A stretch of DNA of 50,196 nt from Anaerolineales bacterium UBA2200 (lineage in GTDB: Bacteria > Chloroflexota > Anaerolineae > UBA2200), in NCBI GenBank assembly GCA_002327925.1, contig DCVA01000020.1, positions 1-50,196 of the forward strand, written 5' to 3'. A model generated the notes under the pieces. The model did no database searches. It had not been told where the DNA came from and saw nothing but the letters and a program-made list of their open reading frames with translations. Position numbers and translations under genes: made by a program. Shown here one piece after another: positions 39,401 through 47,086 of the stretch. Position 1 is the stretch's first letter. Each line of letters begins with the position of its first letter.

Positions 39401-41692
39401 GCCCTGTCGCTCACCATCGACGGCGTGCCGATCGACTTTACCGATGCCGACACGTACTACAATGTGTCGACGGTGAACTACCTGGCCGCAGGCGCCTGCC
39501 AGTACAACGACGCAGGCGTGACCATCTGGCCGTTGGACCAGATCGTCGCCGACACCCAGCTCTATGTCCGCGATGTGGTCATCGACTACATCAAGGCCAT
39601 GGGCACGGTCTCGCCTCAGTATGAGGGGCGTGTGCGCTTCCTCAAGGCGGTGTCCCTGCTGCACACCAACGACTTTCACGGCAATCTGCAGCCAGACTCG
39701 AGCAAGCGTGGCGGATCTGCTTACATGTCGTATCAGATCAACCAGGTGCGCACCGAAGTCGGCGCGGACAACGTGGCCCTGCTCGATGGCGGTGACATCG
39801 CTTTCGGCGGCGCTCCGATCTCGGCGCTGCTGATGGGCGAGCCGGCCATCGACATCTACAACCGCACGGGCTATGACCTGGCCGGCATCGGCAATCACGA
39901 GTTTGACAAGGGTCAGGACGTGCTCCAGCAGCTCGTCGACCAGGCCGAGTTCCCGTTTGTCAGCGCCAATATCGTCGTGGCGGGGACGGACTGGGACTCT
40001 CCGGCTTACTGCTCACCGTACGAGATCCTCACCCTGGGCACTGGCACCTCGCAGGTCAAGATCGGCGTCATCGGCCTGACCACGGACGAGACCCCGAACG
40101 TAACCCTGCGCGGGACGACCGACGGCATTGTCTTCAAGGACATGACCGAGGCCGTGCTGCACTACATCGATGAGGTGGCCGGGCAGGCCGACGCGGTCAT
40201 CCTTCTCGCCCACATGGGCAAGGACGACAGCGCTGGCTTCAAGGGTATGAAGACCGTTGCTCAAGAGCTGATCAATGCCGGCAAGCCGGTTCCCCTGATC
40301 ATCTCCGGCCACGCCCATGAGGCGCTGGAAGCTCCGGTCTGGGTTGGCAACACGGCCATCGTGCAGGCCAACTATGCCGGCCGCAAGCTCGGGCGCGTCG
40401 ACGTACTGATCGACCCGTGGGCCGGGACTTTCGTGATCAAGCAGGCCAAGCTGATCACCATCAACAGCACCCTGCCCGCTGATCAGGCCATCGCCGACCG
40501 TGTGCAGTACTGGGCAGACCTTGTGGCGCCCATCCTGGCTCAGCCAGTCGGGCTCTCCAATGTCGACCTGGTCCGCAACTACAACGGCGAGTCCTCCATG
40601 GGCAACCTGGTCGCTGACGGTATGCTGTGGAAGGCCGACATGTACGACGACGGCGAGCTCAACGGCTCGGTCGACGTCGCCTTCACCAACGCCGGCGGGC
40701 TGCGCGCAGACATCAAGGCTCCCGCGGGCGCGGCTCTCCCCTACAGCATCACCTGGGGCGACACGTTCAACGTACTGCCCTTTGCCAACACCTTGTTCCT
40801 GATGGACCTCACAGGTGAGCAAATCCAGTCCCTGCTGAACCAGGCTGCCACGCTGTACAAGGGCATCCTGCAGTCGGGCGGGATCACCTGGCGCTGGTAC
40901 AATGACTGCGGCTGCGCTACCCCCACCGAGTCGTACGCGTTCGACGTCCGCATCGGCGGCCGCCTGCTCGATCCGGCAGCCACCTATCGCGTGGTGACGA
41001 ACAACTTCCTGGCTACGGGTGGTGATGGCTTTGCCGCATTCAATCTGGGTACGAATCGCTGGGACACGTACTACGACATGCAGCTTGGGGTGAACGAGTA
41101 CATCCAGTTCTACAACGAGACGGTGGGCCCGATCGACCACCAGGTCGAGGGCCGCATCCAGTACACTATCCGCAAGGTGCATGACACCTACATCAACCGC
41201 TACGCCGAGAACACCAACTATGCTGGAGCGCCGCTCCTGATGGTCGGGTGGAAGCAGCAGTTCGCGAGCATCCTGCACTTCCCAGTCGTGCTGCCCGCCA
41301 CGGCGATCATCGATTCGGCTTCGCTGCAGGTCTACGCAGCCGGATGGAGTGGTGTCAACCTCGAAGTCGGTGCCTACGGCATCCTGCGCGAGGTGATGGT
41401 GGAAGAGGCAACCTGGCTCAATGCCACGTCGCTCGTGCCCTGGGGCAAGCCGGGCTGCAACGACACGGACTTTGACCGCGGCGTCGAGCCAGAGTCGAGC
41501 ATCATGACCGACTTCCCGCGCACCTGGTACGCCTTTGACGTGACGGCCCTGGCCCAGCAGTGGGTCAACGGCGGGCTGGCCGACAATGGCGTGCTGCTGA
41601 TGGCTGATCCGACCGTGGCGACGTACTTCTTCGCCTCCTCGGAGTACAGCGACAGCAGCGTACACCCGCGACTGGTGATCCGCTGGCACTAG
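36434..41692 (+). CDS. Secreted protein with three tandem 5'-nucleotidase (UshA-like) modules and a DNRLRE domain
   Basis: A 1,752-residue exported enzyme. Start GTG 36434 follows AGGAGG and gives a signal peptide (VSSSRKRVLAVILVLAMLV...). Three metallophosphoesterase/5'-nucleotidase modules begin with the metal motif ILHTNDFHGNLE (about residue 40), VLHTNDEHGRAMAEL (about 545) and LLHTNDFHGNLQPDSS (about 1073); each also has GNHEFDKG or GNHEFNFG and a substrate domain containing FANTLYLMDLTG, YENSLLVLRMNG or FANTLFLMDLTG. A C-terminal DNRLRE-type module (about 1575-1752) contains YINRYAENTNYAGAPLLMVG and WYAFDVTALAQQWVNGGLAD. Members hydrolyse nucleotides outside the cell to recover phosphate and nucleosides. 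Modules 1 and 3 are more alike than module 2, implying duplication. Confidence 0.93.
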   Translation: MSSSRKRVLAVILVLAMLVTLIPGAIPVHGEASAAKQITILHTNDFHGNLESDSSGRGGAAYLAGKINAIRTEVGAANVALLDAGDVYFGGAPISALTMGESAIDIFNMMGYQLSVYGNHEFDKGQTVLAERTAQSTFPWLGANLVLEGTDWDLPPWTQPYVILDVGPAGDQVKLGIIGVTTDETPVVTLKGTTDGIVFKDPTQTILHYYDEVMAQADALIVVGHIGSSDSGPYKGLKKIAQELIDAGKPVDLMIGGHSHEQVPTPIVVGNTKIVSAYYAGRHLGRLNVTIDPATKKLTVDSYQAITINNTLTADPDVAARVAYWKGIVAPIMAQPVGTTNVSLIRDYNAESNIGDLVADSMLWKADQYDDGVVNGSVQVAFTNAGGLRADLPIAEGTPLPAPLTWGQTFSVLPFANTLYLMDLTGYQIQKLLDQSATLYKGHLQVAGVEYYYYNKEGTATPTAWGAYGVEVGGALLDYKKTYRVVTNNFLATGGDGFVTFSAGANRLDTYYDMQIALNEYIQMYNTTVGPIDYAVEGRIEKLDKVVTVLHTNDEHGRAMAELYRGVPQGMGYLSSLIKAERAKNPDVLLFTGGDSVQGNSFAFYYRNAPGATPGGMTTLPNPMIAVFNALDYDAGTLGNHEFNFGSASFDNYQTQAEFPWISANLHDSGAYGVDYTKVIEYTTFDVAGLKVGVMGMTNPRVPNYELPSNIPGLTFEGGFETANRVLPLLEAENPDLVVSVNHLGYAPYEGSRAEDTDVFLAENVPGIDVIIGSHSHTKLDPAVLVTSATNPDGTLIAQAERYAGYLGKVNVGYVSDGIGGYEMVLREGRLLPAGLEPEDPAIAALLEPYQADFNAYTSTVIGTSTTPLDTRTAFYEETGGSNLQSDAAVWALEQGGVHVDIHLSGAMTNQSVAAGTLKVQDMFTLMPYENSLLVLRMNGPQIKNVLERSFFNYDLWRKGQARYTTCFLDTNEGRAITFDPTIPESGDNALSLTIDGVPIDFTDADTYYNVSTVNYLAAGACQYNDAGVTIWPLDQIVADTQLYVRDVVIDYIKAMGTVSPQYEGRVRFLKAVSLLHTNDFHGNLQPDSSKRGGSAYMSYQINQVRTEVGADNVALLDGGDIAFGGAPISALLMGEPAIDIYNRTGYDLAGIGNHEFDKGQDVLQQLVDQAEFPFVSANIVVAGTDWDSPAYCSPYEILTLGTGTSQVKIGVIGLTTDETPNVTLRGTTDGIVFKDMTEAVLHYIDEVAGQADAVILLAHMGKDDSAGFKGMKTVAQELINAGKPVPLIISGHAHEALEAPVWVGNTAIVQANYAGRKLGRVDVLIDPWAGTFVIKQAKLITINSTLPADQAIADRVQYWADLVAPILAQPVGLSNVDLVRNYNGESSMGNLVADGMLWKADMYDDGELNGSVDVAFTNAGGLRADIKAPAGAALPYSITWGDTFNVLPFANTLFLMDLTGEQIQSLLNQAATLYKGILQSGGITWRWYNDCGCATPTESYAFDVRIGGRLLDPAATYRVVTNNFLATGGDGFAAFNLGTNRWDTYYDMQLGVNEYIQFYNETVGPIDHQVEGRIQYTIRKVHDTYINRYAENTNYAGAPLLMVGWKQQFASILHFPVVLPATAIIDSASLQVYAAGWSGVNLEVGAYGILREVMVEEATWLNATSLVPWGKPGCNDTDFDRGVEPESSIMTDFPRTWYAFDVTALAQQWVNGGLADNGVLLMADPTVATYFFASSEYSDSSVHPRLVIRWH

Positions 41693-41762
41693 GCACCAGT
41701 TAGCAGTATGGAACCGGCAACGGCAGCCAGCAGCGCCGCCCGGCTCTGAGAGGTAGAAGTAG

Positions 41763-41806
41763 AGAGGGCCGGACCCTGTGAAAGCAGAGTCCGGCCCTCT
41801 TCTCTT
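41763..41806 (+). terminator. Rho-independent terminator after the nucleotidase gene
   Basis: 12-bp perfect stem AGAGGGCCGGAC (41763-41774) / GTCCGGCCCTCT (41789-41800), followed by TCTCTT. The best intrinsic terminator in the window. Confidence 0.75.
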
Positions 41807-41836
41807 GGCACTCCTTTGCGGCTCACCGGCGTCTGG

Positions 41837-41865
41837 TTGGCAAGAGCCGGCTTCCAGAGTACAAT
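41837..41865 (+). promoter_or_regulatory. Promoter of the lipase gene
   Basis: TTGGCA (41837-41842), 17-bp spacer, TACAAT (41860-41865). Predicted start near 41872, 26 nt before ATG 41898. Confidence 0.7.
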
Positions 41866-41897
41866 GCCGCCATCAAGCACACCAACGGAGGTTGCCG

Positions 41898-42737
41898 ATG
41901 TCCCACAGCGAGTTCCAGTGGCAGTCAGAGGACGGTCTCCCCATCTACGCGCAGGCGTGGAGGCCTGAACAGGACCCCAGAGCGGTAGTGGCTCTGGTAC
42001 ACGGTCTTGGCGAGCACAGCGGGCGCTACCAACATGTGGGGGCGGCACTCAACGAGGCCGGCTATGCGCTGGTTGCGTCAGACCTGCGGGGTCATGGTAA
42101 GTCGGGGGGACCCAGGGGTCACTCGCCCTCGTTGGAGGCGCTGAGCAAGGACATCGACCTGCTGCTTTCTCAGGCGAGAGCCCTCTCCCCGGGCAAGCCC
42201 CTTTTCCTCTACGGACACAGTCTGGGAGGCATCCTGGTGCTGTACTATGGCCTGGTGCGCCGACCCGCCCTTGCCGGCGTTATCTCCACCAGCCCGGGTC
42301 TACACACAGCCCTCGAAAGCCAGAAGGGCAAGGTGCTGCTGGCCAAGGTCCTGGGCCTCCTGGCGCCATCCTTCGTCATGCCGAGCGGACTGGACGCTCA
42401 GGCCATCTGCCGGGATCAGGCTGTCGTTGAGGCTTATGTCAATGACTCCCTGGTGCACGACCGCATGTCGTTGGGTCTGGCCGTGGAGCTGCTCGAAGCC
42501 ATCCAGACCGTGCTGACTCGTGCGCCGGAATTCCCGGTGCCCCTGCTGCTGATGCACGGCTCGGAAGACCGCATTGCCTTCGCGGAGAGCTCGCGGGAGG
42601 TGGCCAGTCTGGTCAAGGCAGAATGCACGCTCAAGCTGTGGGAGGGCCTCTCGCACGAGACGCACAACGAGCCGGAGAAGGCCCAGGTGCTGGCGTACAT
42701 GATCGGCTGGCTGGACGAGCACCTGCCCGCCGCGTAG
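41898..42737 (+). CDS. Alpha/beta hydrolase, monoacylglycerol lipase-like
   Basis: A 279-residue serine hydrolase of the monoacylglycerol lipase type (hydrolase_4). Motifs: ALVHGLGEHSGRYQHVGAAL, SDLRGHGKSGGPRGHSPS, nucleophile Ser108 in LYGHSLGGILVLYYG, acid in LLLMHGSEDRIAFAES and His in EGLSHETHNEPEK. Cytoplasmic, no signal peptide; probable monoglyceride or related ester hydrolysis. ACGGAGG precedes ATG 41898. It converges on the UroD-family gene. Confidence 0.92.
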   Translation: MSHSEFQWQSEDGLPIYAQAWRPEQDPRAVVALVHGLGEHSGRYQHVGAALNEAGYALVASDLRGHGKSGGPRGHSPSLEALSKDIDLLLSQARALSPGKPLFLYGHSLGGILVLYYGLVRRPALAGVISTSPGLHTALESQKGKVLLAKVLGLLAPSFVMPSGLDAQAICRDQAVVEAYVNDSLVHDRMSLGLAVELLEAIQTVLTRAPEFPVPLLLMHGSEDRIAFAESSREVASLVKAECTLKLWEGLSHETHNEPEKAQVLAYMIGWLDEHLPAA

Positions 42738-42748
42738 CCAACGCGACG

Positions 42749-43744
42749 CTAGCGGGCGAGGGTCTCCACTGCTTCCCGGGCGGCGCGGATGTTGCCCACG
42801 GGTGTGGTGATCCAGAGCACGCAACCTGTGCCCAGTATCAACCTGCGACCCTCAGTGGCATCGACCGCAGCGCGAGCTTCCCTGCGTACGTCCTCCGGCG
42901 TGCCGCGCAGCATCGTATCCGTGCGGTGCAATCCGCCCAGGAGCGCGCCCGGGAAGCGGGGAAGCGCTTCGCCGAGCGAAGGGGGAGTCTCCCGGTCGTG
43001 CCAGTTGAGGATGGCCAGCCTGTCCCGTCCTGCATAATCGGCCGCCAGGTCGAACATCACGTTCTCGCCGTGCAGGTGCAGCAGATTGAGCCACAGGCCG
43101 CTGGCCGCTTCGAGGATCTTCTGGTCATACGGCAGGCCTGACTCGCGGTACTCCGCCTCGTTCATCAGCTTGTAGCTCGCATACTGGAGCGCCAGGAAGA
43201 TGCCTGCGACCCCCGTATCCAGAGCCGCCTCGACAAAGCGTACGCAGCTTTCGGTAATGACGGACAGCCCGGCCTTGACTTCATCCGGGTGCTGCCGCAG
43301 GTCGGCCAGCAGTCGATCCCCCGCCAGGTTCTTGGCCTGAGACAGAGGGTCAAAGATCGTCCAGATGAAAGGTGTCTCCGTTCCCAGCTCGCGGCCAATG
43401 GTGCGCATCGCCGACAGCATATCCGCGAGCATGCCCTTGCGGGGATCGAGCGGTTTTAGCCGCGTCCAGTCTTCCGGCTTTTTGATGAGTCTGGGGCCCC
43501 ACTGGCGCGTTCCCTCTTCGTTGCCCACCCAGGTGGACTGGACGCCCCAGTCGGCCAGGCAGTAGTTGCTGGCCGGCATGCACTTGACCAGGTCCCACTC
43601 GTACTGGTGCTGAAAGTCGAGCGTGGCGCGCACCAGGTCGTCGGCGCGCTGATCGTCGCCGGGCCAGTGCCTCCAGAGGGCCACGGCGGGCCGGTCCACC
43701 CGTTCTCCGGCGATGGTTGCCTCCAGGCGTTGCCTCTTGTTCAC
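42749..43744 (-). CDS. Uroporphyrinogen decarboxylase-family protein (not typical HemE)
   Basis: A 331-residue TIM-barrel of the UroD superfamily: KRQRLEATIAGERVDRPAVA at the start, LHLHGENVMFDLAADYAGRD, LNWHDRETPPSLGEALPRFP and an ending with GRRLILGTGCVLWITTPVGN. The HLHG and GC motifs suit the branch that includes corrinoid methyltransferases (MtaA/CmuA-like) rather than HemE, and haem biosynthesis neighbours are absent. Start GTG 43744 overlaps the stop of the flavodoxin gene (GTGA). Methyl transfer from a corrinoid partner is possible but unproved. Confidence 0.8.
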   Translation of the reverse strand: MNKRQRLEATIAGERVDRPAVALWRHWPGDDQRADDLVRATLDFQHQYEWDLVKCMPASNYCLADWGVQSTWVGNEEGTRQWGPRLIKKPEDWTRLKPLDPRKGMLADMLSAMRTIGRELGTETPFIWTIFDPLSQAKNLAGDRLLADLRQHPDEVKAGLSVITESCVRFVEAALDTGVAGIFLALQYASYKLMNEAEYRESGLPYDQKILEAASGLWLNLLHLHGENVMFDLAADYAGRDRLAILNWHDRETPPSLGEALPRFPGALLGGLHRTDTMLRGTPEDVRREARAAVDATEGRRLILGTGCVLWITTPVGNIRAAREAVETLAR

Positions 43745-44304
43745 GAGACGGCCTCCTCTCCGGCCCGGCGGGCGGCAGACATCACGTCGTCCATCCTGCG
43801 CACATCGCCCATGTCACTGGCACCCGGAGCCAGGATGGTGGCGAAGAGCTCCGCCTTCACATAGTGCAGGGCATCCTCCATCATGCCTACCACGTTCCGC
43901 GCCGTCCGCGGCTCCGCGTCGCCCATGGGGATGGCCAGAATGATCCTGCGGCCCTTGAACCTGGCCTTGTCCTCGGCACGCTGTACCTGGCTGTACCAGC
44001 GATCCAGAAAGGCCTTGAACTGGGCACTCGGTCCCCACCAGTAGACCGGCGTGCCCAGGACCCAAACGTCCGAGGCGAACATTCTGGAGAACAGCTCCTC
44101 CATGGCATCCAGGGTGATGCATTCCCCTCTGTCCTTGCACCCGTCGCAGGCCTCGCAGGGGGCGATGTCCAGGTCGCTCAGGATCACCTTCTCCGCCGAC
44201 GCCCCTCTGGCCTTCGCCCCGTCCAGCACCGCGTCGACGAGGATGTCCGTGTTTCCTCCCCGCCGCGGGCTGCCGACGATTCCCAGAACTCTTTGCCTTG
44301 TCAT
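43741..44304 (-). CDS. NADPH-dependent FMN reductase / iron-sulfur flavodoxin-like protein
   Basis: A 187-residue flavodoxin-fold protein: VLGIVGSPRRGGNTDILVDA binds FMN phosphate, and WVLGTPVYWWGPSAQFKAFL is the second FMN loop. The compact cysteine motif PCEACDGCKDRGEC resembles that of the iron-sulfur flavoproteins of anaerobes, which bind a 4Fe-4S cluster. Probably an electron-transfer protein. GGGAGG lies 8 nt before ATG 44304. It precedes the UroD-family gene with overlapping codons, suggesting the two work together. Confidence 0.88.
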   Translation of the reverse strand: MTRQRVLGIVGSPRRGGNTDILVDAVLDGAKARGASAEKVILSDLDIAPCEACDGCKDRGECITLDAMEELFSRMFASDVWVLGTPVYWWGPSAQFKAFLDRWYSQVQRAEDKARFKGRRIILAIPMGDAEPRTARNVVGMMEDALHYVKAELFATILAPGASDMGDVRRMDDVMSAARRAGEEAVS

Positions 44305-44335
44305 GCTCACTTCCTCCCTTTCGTTCCGTCGAGGT

Positions 44336-45094
44336 CTAGAGCTCCTGGTGCTGCAGAGCCACTGACGCCAGCACCAGAGAGCCAAGTACGATGGCCACGC
44401 TCACCACCAGCGCCGGCCACGACCTCACCTCACTCCCCGTCATGCGGGTGGCGCCCCAGACCAGCAACTGGCCCGGGAAGTACTCGCCTACCCGGGGAAG
44501 GGAACCTGCGACGCTCAGGGTGACCACTGCCGCGAAGCCAAGTCCTCCTGCAGCGACCTGAGAGCGAGTGATGGCGCTGGCCAGCAGCGTGACCGCTGTG
44601 TAGACCAGAAAGAAGAGCCAGAGCAGTACATTAAGTAGTGCCCAGCCGGCCACCTCCACTGATCCAAAGAGGACCCAGGTGTAGTAGTATCCGGCTGCTG
44701 CGGCCAGTGCCGTGGCGATGGCGAAAGAGGTGGCCAGAGCCGCGAATTTCGCCGCCACGATGGCCCCCCTGGGCATCGGCTTGACGACGATCAGGGCCAG
44801 GGTGCCCTTGTCCTTCTCCAGCGCCAGGGCGCCCATCGCCATCAGGAGGGCCAGCACCACCCCGAACTGGCTGAGGTTTTTCACGTACTGGGCCACCGCG
44901 TCCGCGGCCGTTGGCGCGGGGATGAGCGGCACAAAGGCCTCGCCTCCGGGTACCAGTTTCATCAGCTCGGGAGTAAGCCTGGCCAGAAGCGGTGACGAGA
45001 GCCCCAGGGCCAGGAAGACCACAACCACGATCAGCAGACGCGTGGTGCGCCACTGCTCGAGCAGCTCTTTGCGGAGGGCAACCTGGAAACTCAT
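44336..45094 (-). CDS. ABC-2 type transporter permease
   Basis: A 252-residue permease with about six membrane helices (LLIVVVFLALGLSSPLLARL, FGVVLALLMAMGALALEKD, and others). The motif ALEKDKGTLALIVVKPMPRG is typical of ABC-2 exporter permeases. ATG 45094 overlaps the stop of the ATPase gene (ATGA). With that ATPase it forms an exporter of unknown substrate. Confidence 0.88.
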   Translation of the reverse strand: MSFQVALRKELLEQWRTTRLLIVVVVFLALGLSSPLLARLTPELMKLVPGGEAFVPLIPAPTAADAVAQYVKNLSQFGVVLALLMAMGALALEKDKGTLALIVVKPMPRGAIVAAKFAALATSFAIATALAAAAGYYYTWVLFGSVEVAGWALLNVLLWLFFLVYTAVTLLASAITRSQVAAGGLGFAAVVTLSVAGSLPRVGEYFPGQLLVWGATRMTGSEVRSWPALVVSVAIVLGSLVLASVALQHQEL

Positions 45095-46038
45095 TCCTTC
45101 TCACCCCGCTCCCCGACGATACGCAGGAACACGTCCTCCAGGGACGGCCGGAGGGTCTCAAAGCGAGTGAGGACAAGGCCTGCGCGCAAGGCAGAAGGCA
45201 GCAGTTCACGCCGGGCCACGTCTGTGTCGCTGGCCACCACGCGCACGAGCGTACCTTCCACGCCCACGCTGGCCACCCACGAACAGGCGCGCAGCCCCTC
45301 CACCCAGGACGGAAGCAGGCCCGCCGTGGCGGGATCGCTCTCCAGAGCAAAAGCGGGCGTCGCATAGCGGGCCAGCAGCTCTTCCTGATTCGCTTCGACC
45401 AGGAGCCGGCCACGCGAGATGATGCCCACCGTGTCACACACGCGCTCGACATCAGCCAGAATATGAGTGGACATGAACACGGTGCACTGGCCGCGCAGGC
45501 GATCAATCATGGCCAGCACGTCCCTTCGGCCCGCCGGGTCCAGGGCGCTCACCGGCTCGTCCAGGAACAGCACCTGCGGCCGATTCATCAGGGCCTGGGC
45601 CAGGCCGAGGCGCTGGCGCATGCCGCGTGAAAGACCCCCGATGCGACGGGCCTGGACCTCGATTAGTTCCACCAGCTTGAGCAGCTCGGCCACTCGCTCG
45701 CGGCGCCCGGTAGCTGACTGTCCGAAGATGCGCCCGACATAGTCCAGGTAGTCCACCGGTGTCATCCACGGGTAGAAGGCCGGCTCTTCGGGCAGGTAGC
45801 CGATGATGCGGGCCAGGTCCTGCGCTCCAGGGGACACGACCTGCTTGCCGGCAATCCAGGCCCGCCCTGTTGTCGCACGGGCCAGCCCGGTGAGGATGCG
45901 GATCGTGGTGGTCTTGCCGGCGCCGTTCGGGCCCAGGAATCCAAACACCGAGCCCTCCGGAACACTGAAGGTCAGTCCGTCCAGGGCCAGCGCCCGGCCA
46001 AAGCTCTTACGCAGGCCCTCGACGCGAATGGCCGGCAT
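45091..46038 (-). CDS. ABC transporter ATP-binding protein (ABC-2 exporter)
   Basis: A 315-residue ATPase: Walker A LGPNGAGKTTTIRIL, signature GLSRGMRQRLGLAQALMNRP, Walker B VLFLDEPVSALDPAG, H-loop MSTHILAD. The C-terminal ~95 residues form the additional domain usual in CcmA/NatA-type ATPases. ATG 46038 directly follows the TAG of the preceding gene; its own stop overlaps the permease start. Confidence 0.94.
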   Translation of the reverse strand: MPAIRVEGLRKSFGRALALDGLTFSVPEGSVFGFLGPNGAGKTTTIRILTGLARATTGRAWIAGKQVVSPGAQDLARIIGYLPEEPAFYPWMTPVDYLDYVGRIFGQSATGRRERVAELLKLVELIEVQARRIGGLSRGMRQRLGLAQALMNRPQVLFLDEPVSALDPAGRRDVLAMIDRLRGQCTVFMSTHILADVERVCDTVGIISRGRLLVEANQEELLARYATPAFALESDPATAGLLPSWVEGLRACSWVASVGVEGTLVRVVASDTDVARRELLPSALRAGLVLTRFETLRPSLEDVFLRIVGERGEKE

Positions 46039-46233
46039 CTACTCCTCCCGCCCCAGGGTCAGGTAGAGTACGGGGCCGAGCAGGCTCACGAAGAGAATGA
46101 TGATCGCCCACATCCATTTGCTGCCCCTGGTCCTCTCGCGCAGTCGCAGGTCACGCAGGGCAAAGATCAGCAGGCCCAGCTCGAGTATCAGCAGGGGGAA
46201 AAGCAGGGGCAGCCACGGTTTCAGCTCGGCCAA
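46039..46233 (-). CDS. PLDc_N-domain small membrane protein
   Basis: A 64-residue protein with two membrane helices (LLFPLLILELGLLIFALRDL and WAIIILFVSLLGPVLYLTLG) separated by a basic loop, the short form of the phospholipase D nuclease N-terminal domain. Such proteins often precede an ABC-2 exporter. Start is TTG 46233 with AAGGAGG 5 nt upstream. Confidence 0.86.
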   Translation of the reverse strand: MAELKPWLPLLFPLLILELGLLIFALRDLRLRERTRGSKWMWAIIILFVSLLGPVLYLTLGREE

Positions 46234-46271
46234 ACGGTCCTCCTTGTGGGCTGAAGTGTTGCGCCCAAGGC

Positions 46272-47027
46272 CTACGGCAGACTGCGTACCAGCAAAGAAT
46301 CGAATCGGACTTCCACCCCGCCCTCGTCGAATGTTCCCACAGCCAGGCCAAAGCTGCCTGAGGCGAAGGTGGTATCGTTCACGATTGTGAGCAGTTCGTT
46401 GTTAGCGTAGAACAGCATCTCCGGGCCGCGTGCCTCAACGCGCAGGATGTTGGTGCCCTGCCCCTGACGAATCGCCGTGGAGCGCGCCCAGGGTTTGAGC
46501 GTGACCCATTCCGACTCCTGGTTCATACGCACCGAGTATTGCCCGTCCGAGCTCACCACAAAGAGATAAAAGTTGCCGCGGTCCACGTAACGGAGGACTA
46601 TCCCATACTCGTTGTCGTCCGTCCCGGCAACGCTATGGGCCTCCACGGTCAAGGAGAGGTCGGACAGGTCATAGTCCGTGCCCGGGTTCGCCCAGACCGC
46701 CAATTGAGGCGCCTTCACCAGGATGCGATACTCTCCATCGCGATAGGCACACTCTGCGTCGTCGTCGGACCTGCTGTCCCAGCCCGTCCCCGGATCGGCG
46801 AATCGCTCATCGACCGTCAGGAACAAGGGTGTCCGGGTAGCTGTGGCCTGCGCGATCACAGCGTTAGGAGTTGGACTGGCCGCCTGTCTGCCAATCACGC
46901 CAATGGCATTGAGGGCGGTGAGCAGGGCGGCAACGGCAGCGATGACGCCGCCGGAGGCGGTCAGGATCTTGGACCAGTCGGCCCCGCCTTTGGTTTTCTC
47001 TGCAGGTTCTGACTCGGACTCGGGCAT
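46272..47027 (-). CDS. Membrane-anchored beta-sandwich protein (LamG/DUF1080-like)
   Basis: A 251-residue protein: charged N-terminus, one membrane helix (TASGGVIAAVAALLTALNAI), then an outside domain with jelly-roll segments (RFADPGTGWDSRSDDDAECA, YGIVLRYVDRGNFYLFVVSS, NILRVEARGPEMLFYANNEL, GSFGLAVGTFDEGGVEVRFD). This type is common in multicellular or gliding bacteria; function unknown. GGCGGAGG precedes ATG 47027. Confidence 0.75.
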   Translation of the reverse strand: MPESESEPAEKTKGGADWSKILTASGGVIAAVAALLTALNAIGVIGRQAASPTPNAVIAQATATRTPLFLTVDERFADPGTGWDSRSDDDAECAYRDGEYRILVKAPQLAVWANPGTDYDLSDLSLTVEAHSVAGTDDNEYGIVLRYVDRGNFYLFVVSSDGQYSVRMNQESEWVTLKPWARSTAIRQGQGTNILRVEARGPEMLFYANNELLTIVNDTTFASGSFGLAVGTFDEGGVEVRFDSLLVRSLP

Positions 47028-47086
47028 CTCTACCTCCGCCGGCAGTACAGCTCTCGTCAAGACCGCCCTTGTGCTGGCGGTGTGCT

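Noticed and set aside
40013..41689. 558-codon minus-strand open frame, with other long ones antisense to acyl-CoA dehydrogenase (9804-11492), aldolase (12688-14187) and copA (17666-18844, 18986-20152)
   Set aside because: All mirror well-supported genes on the other strand and lack motifs and ribosome-binding sites.
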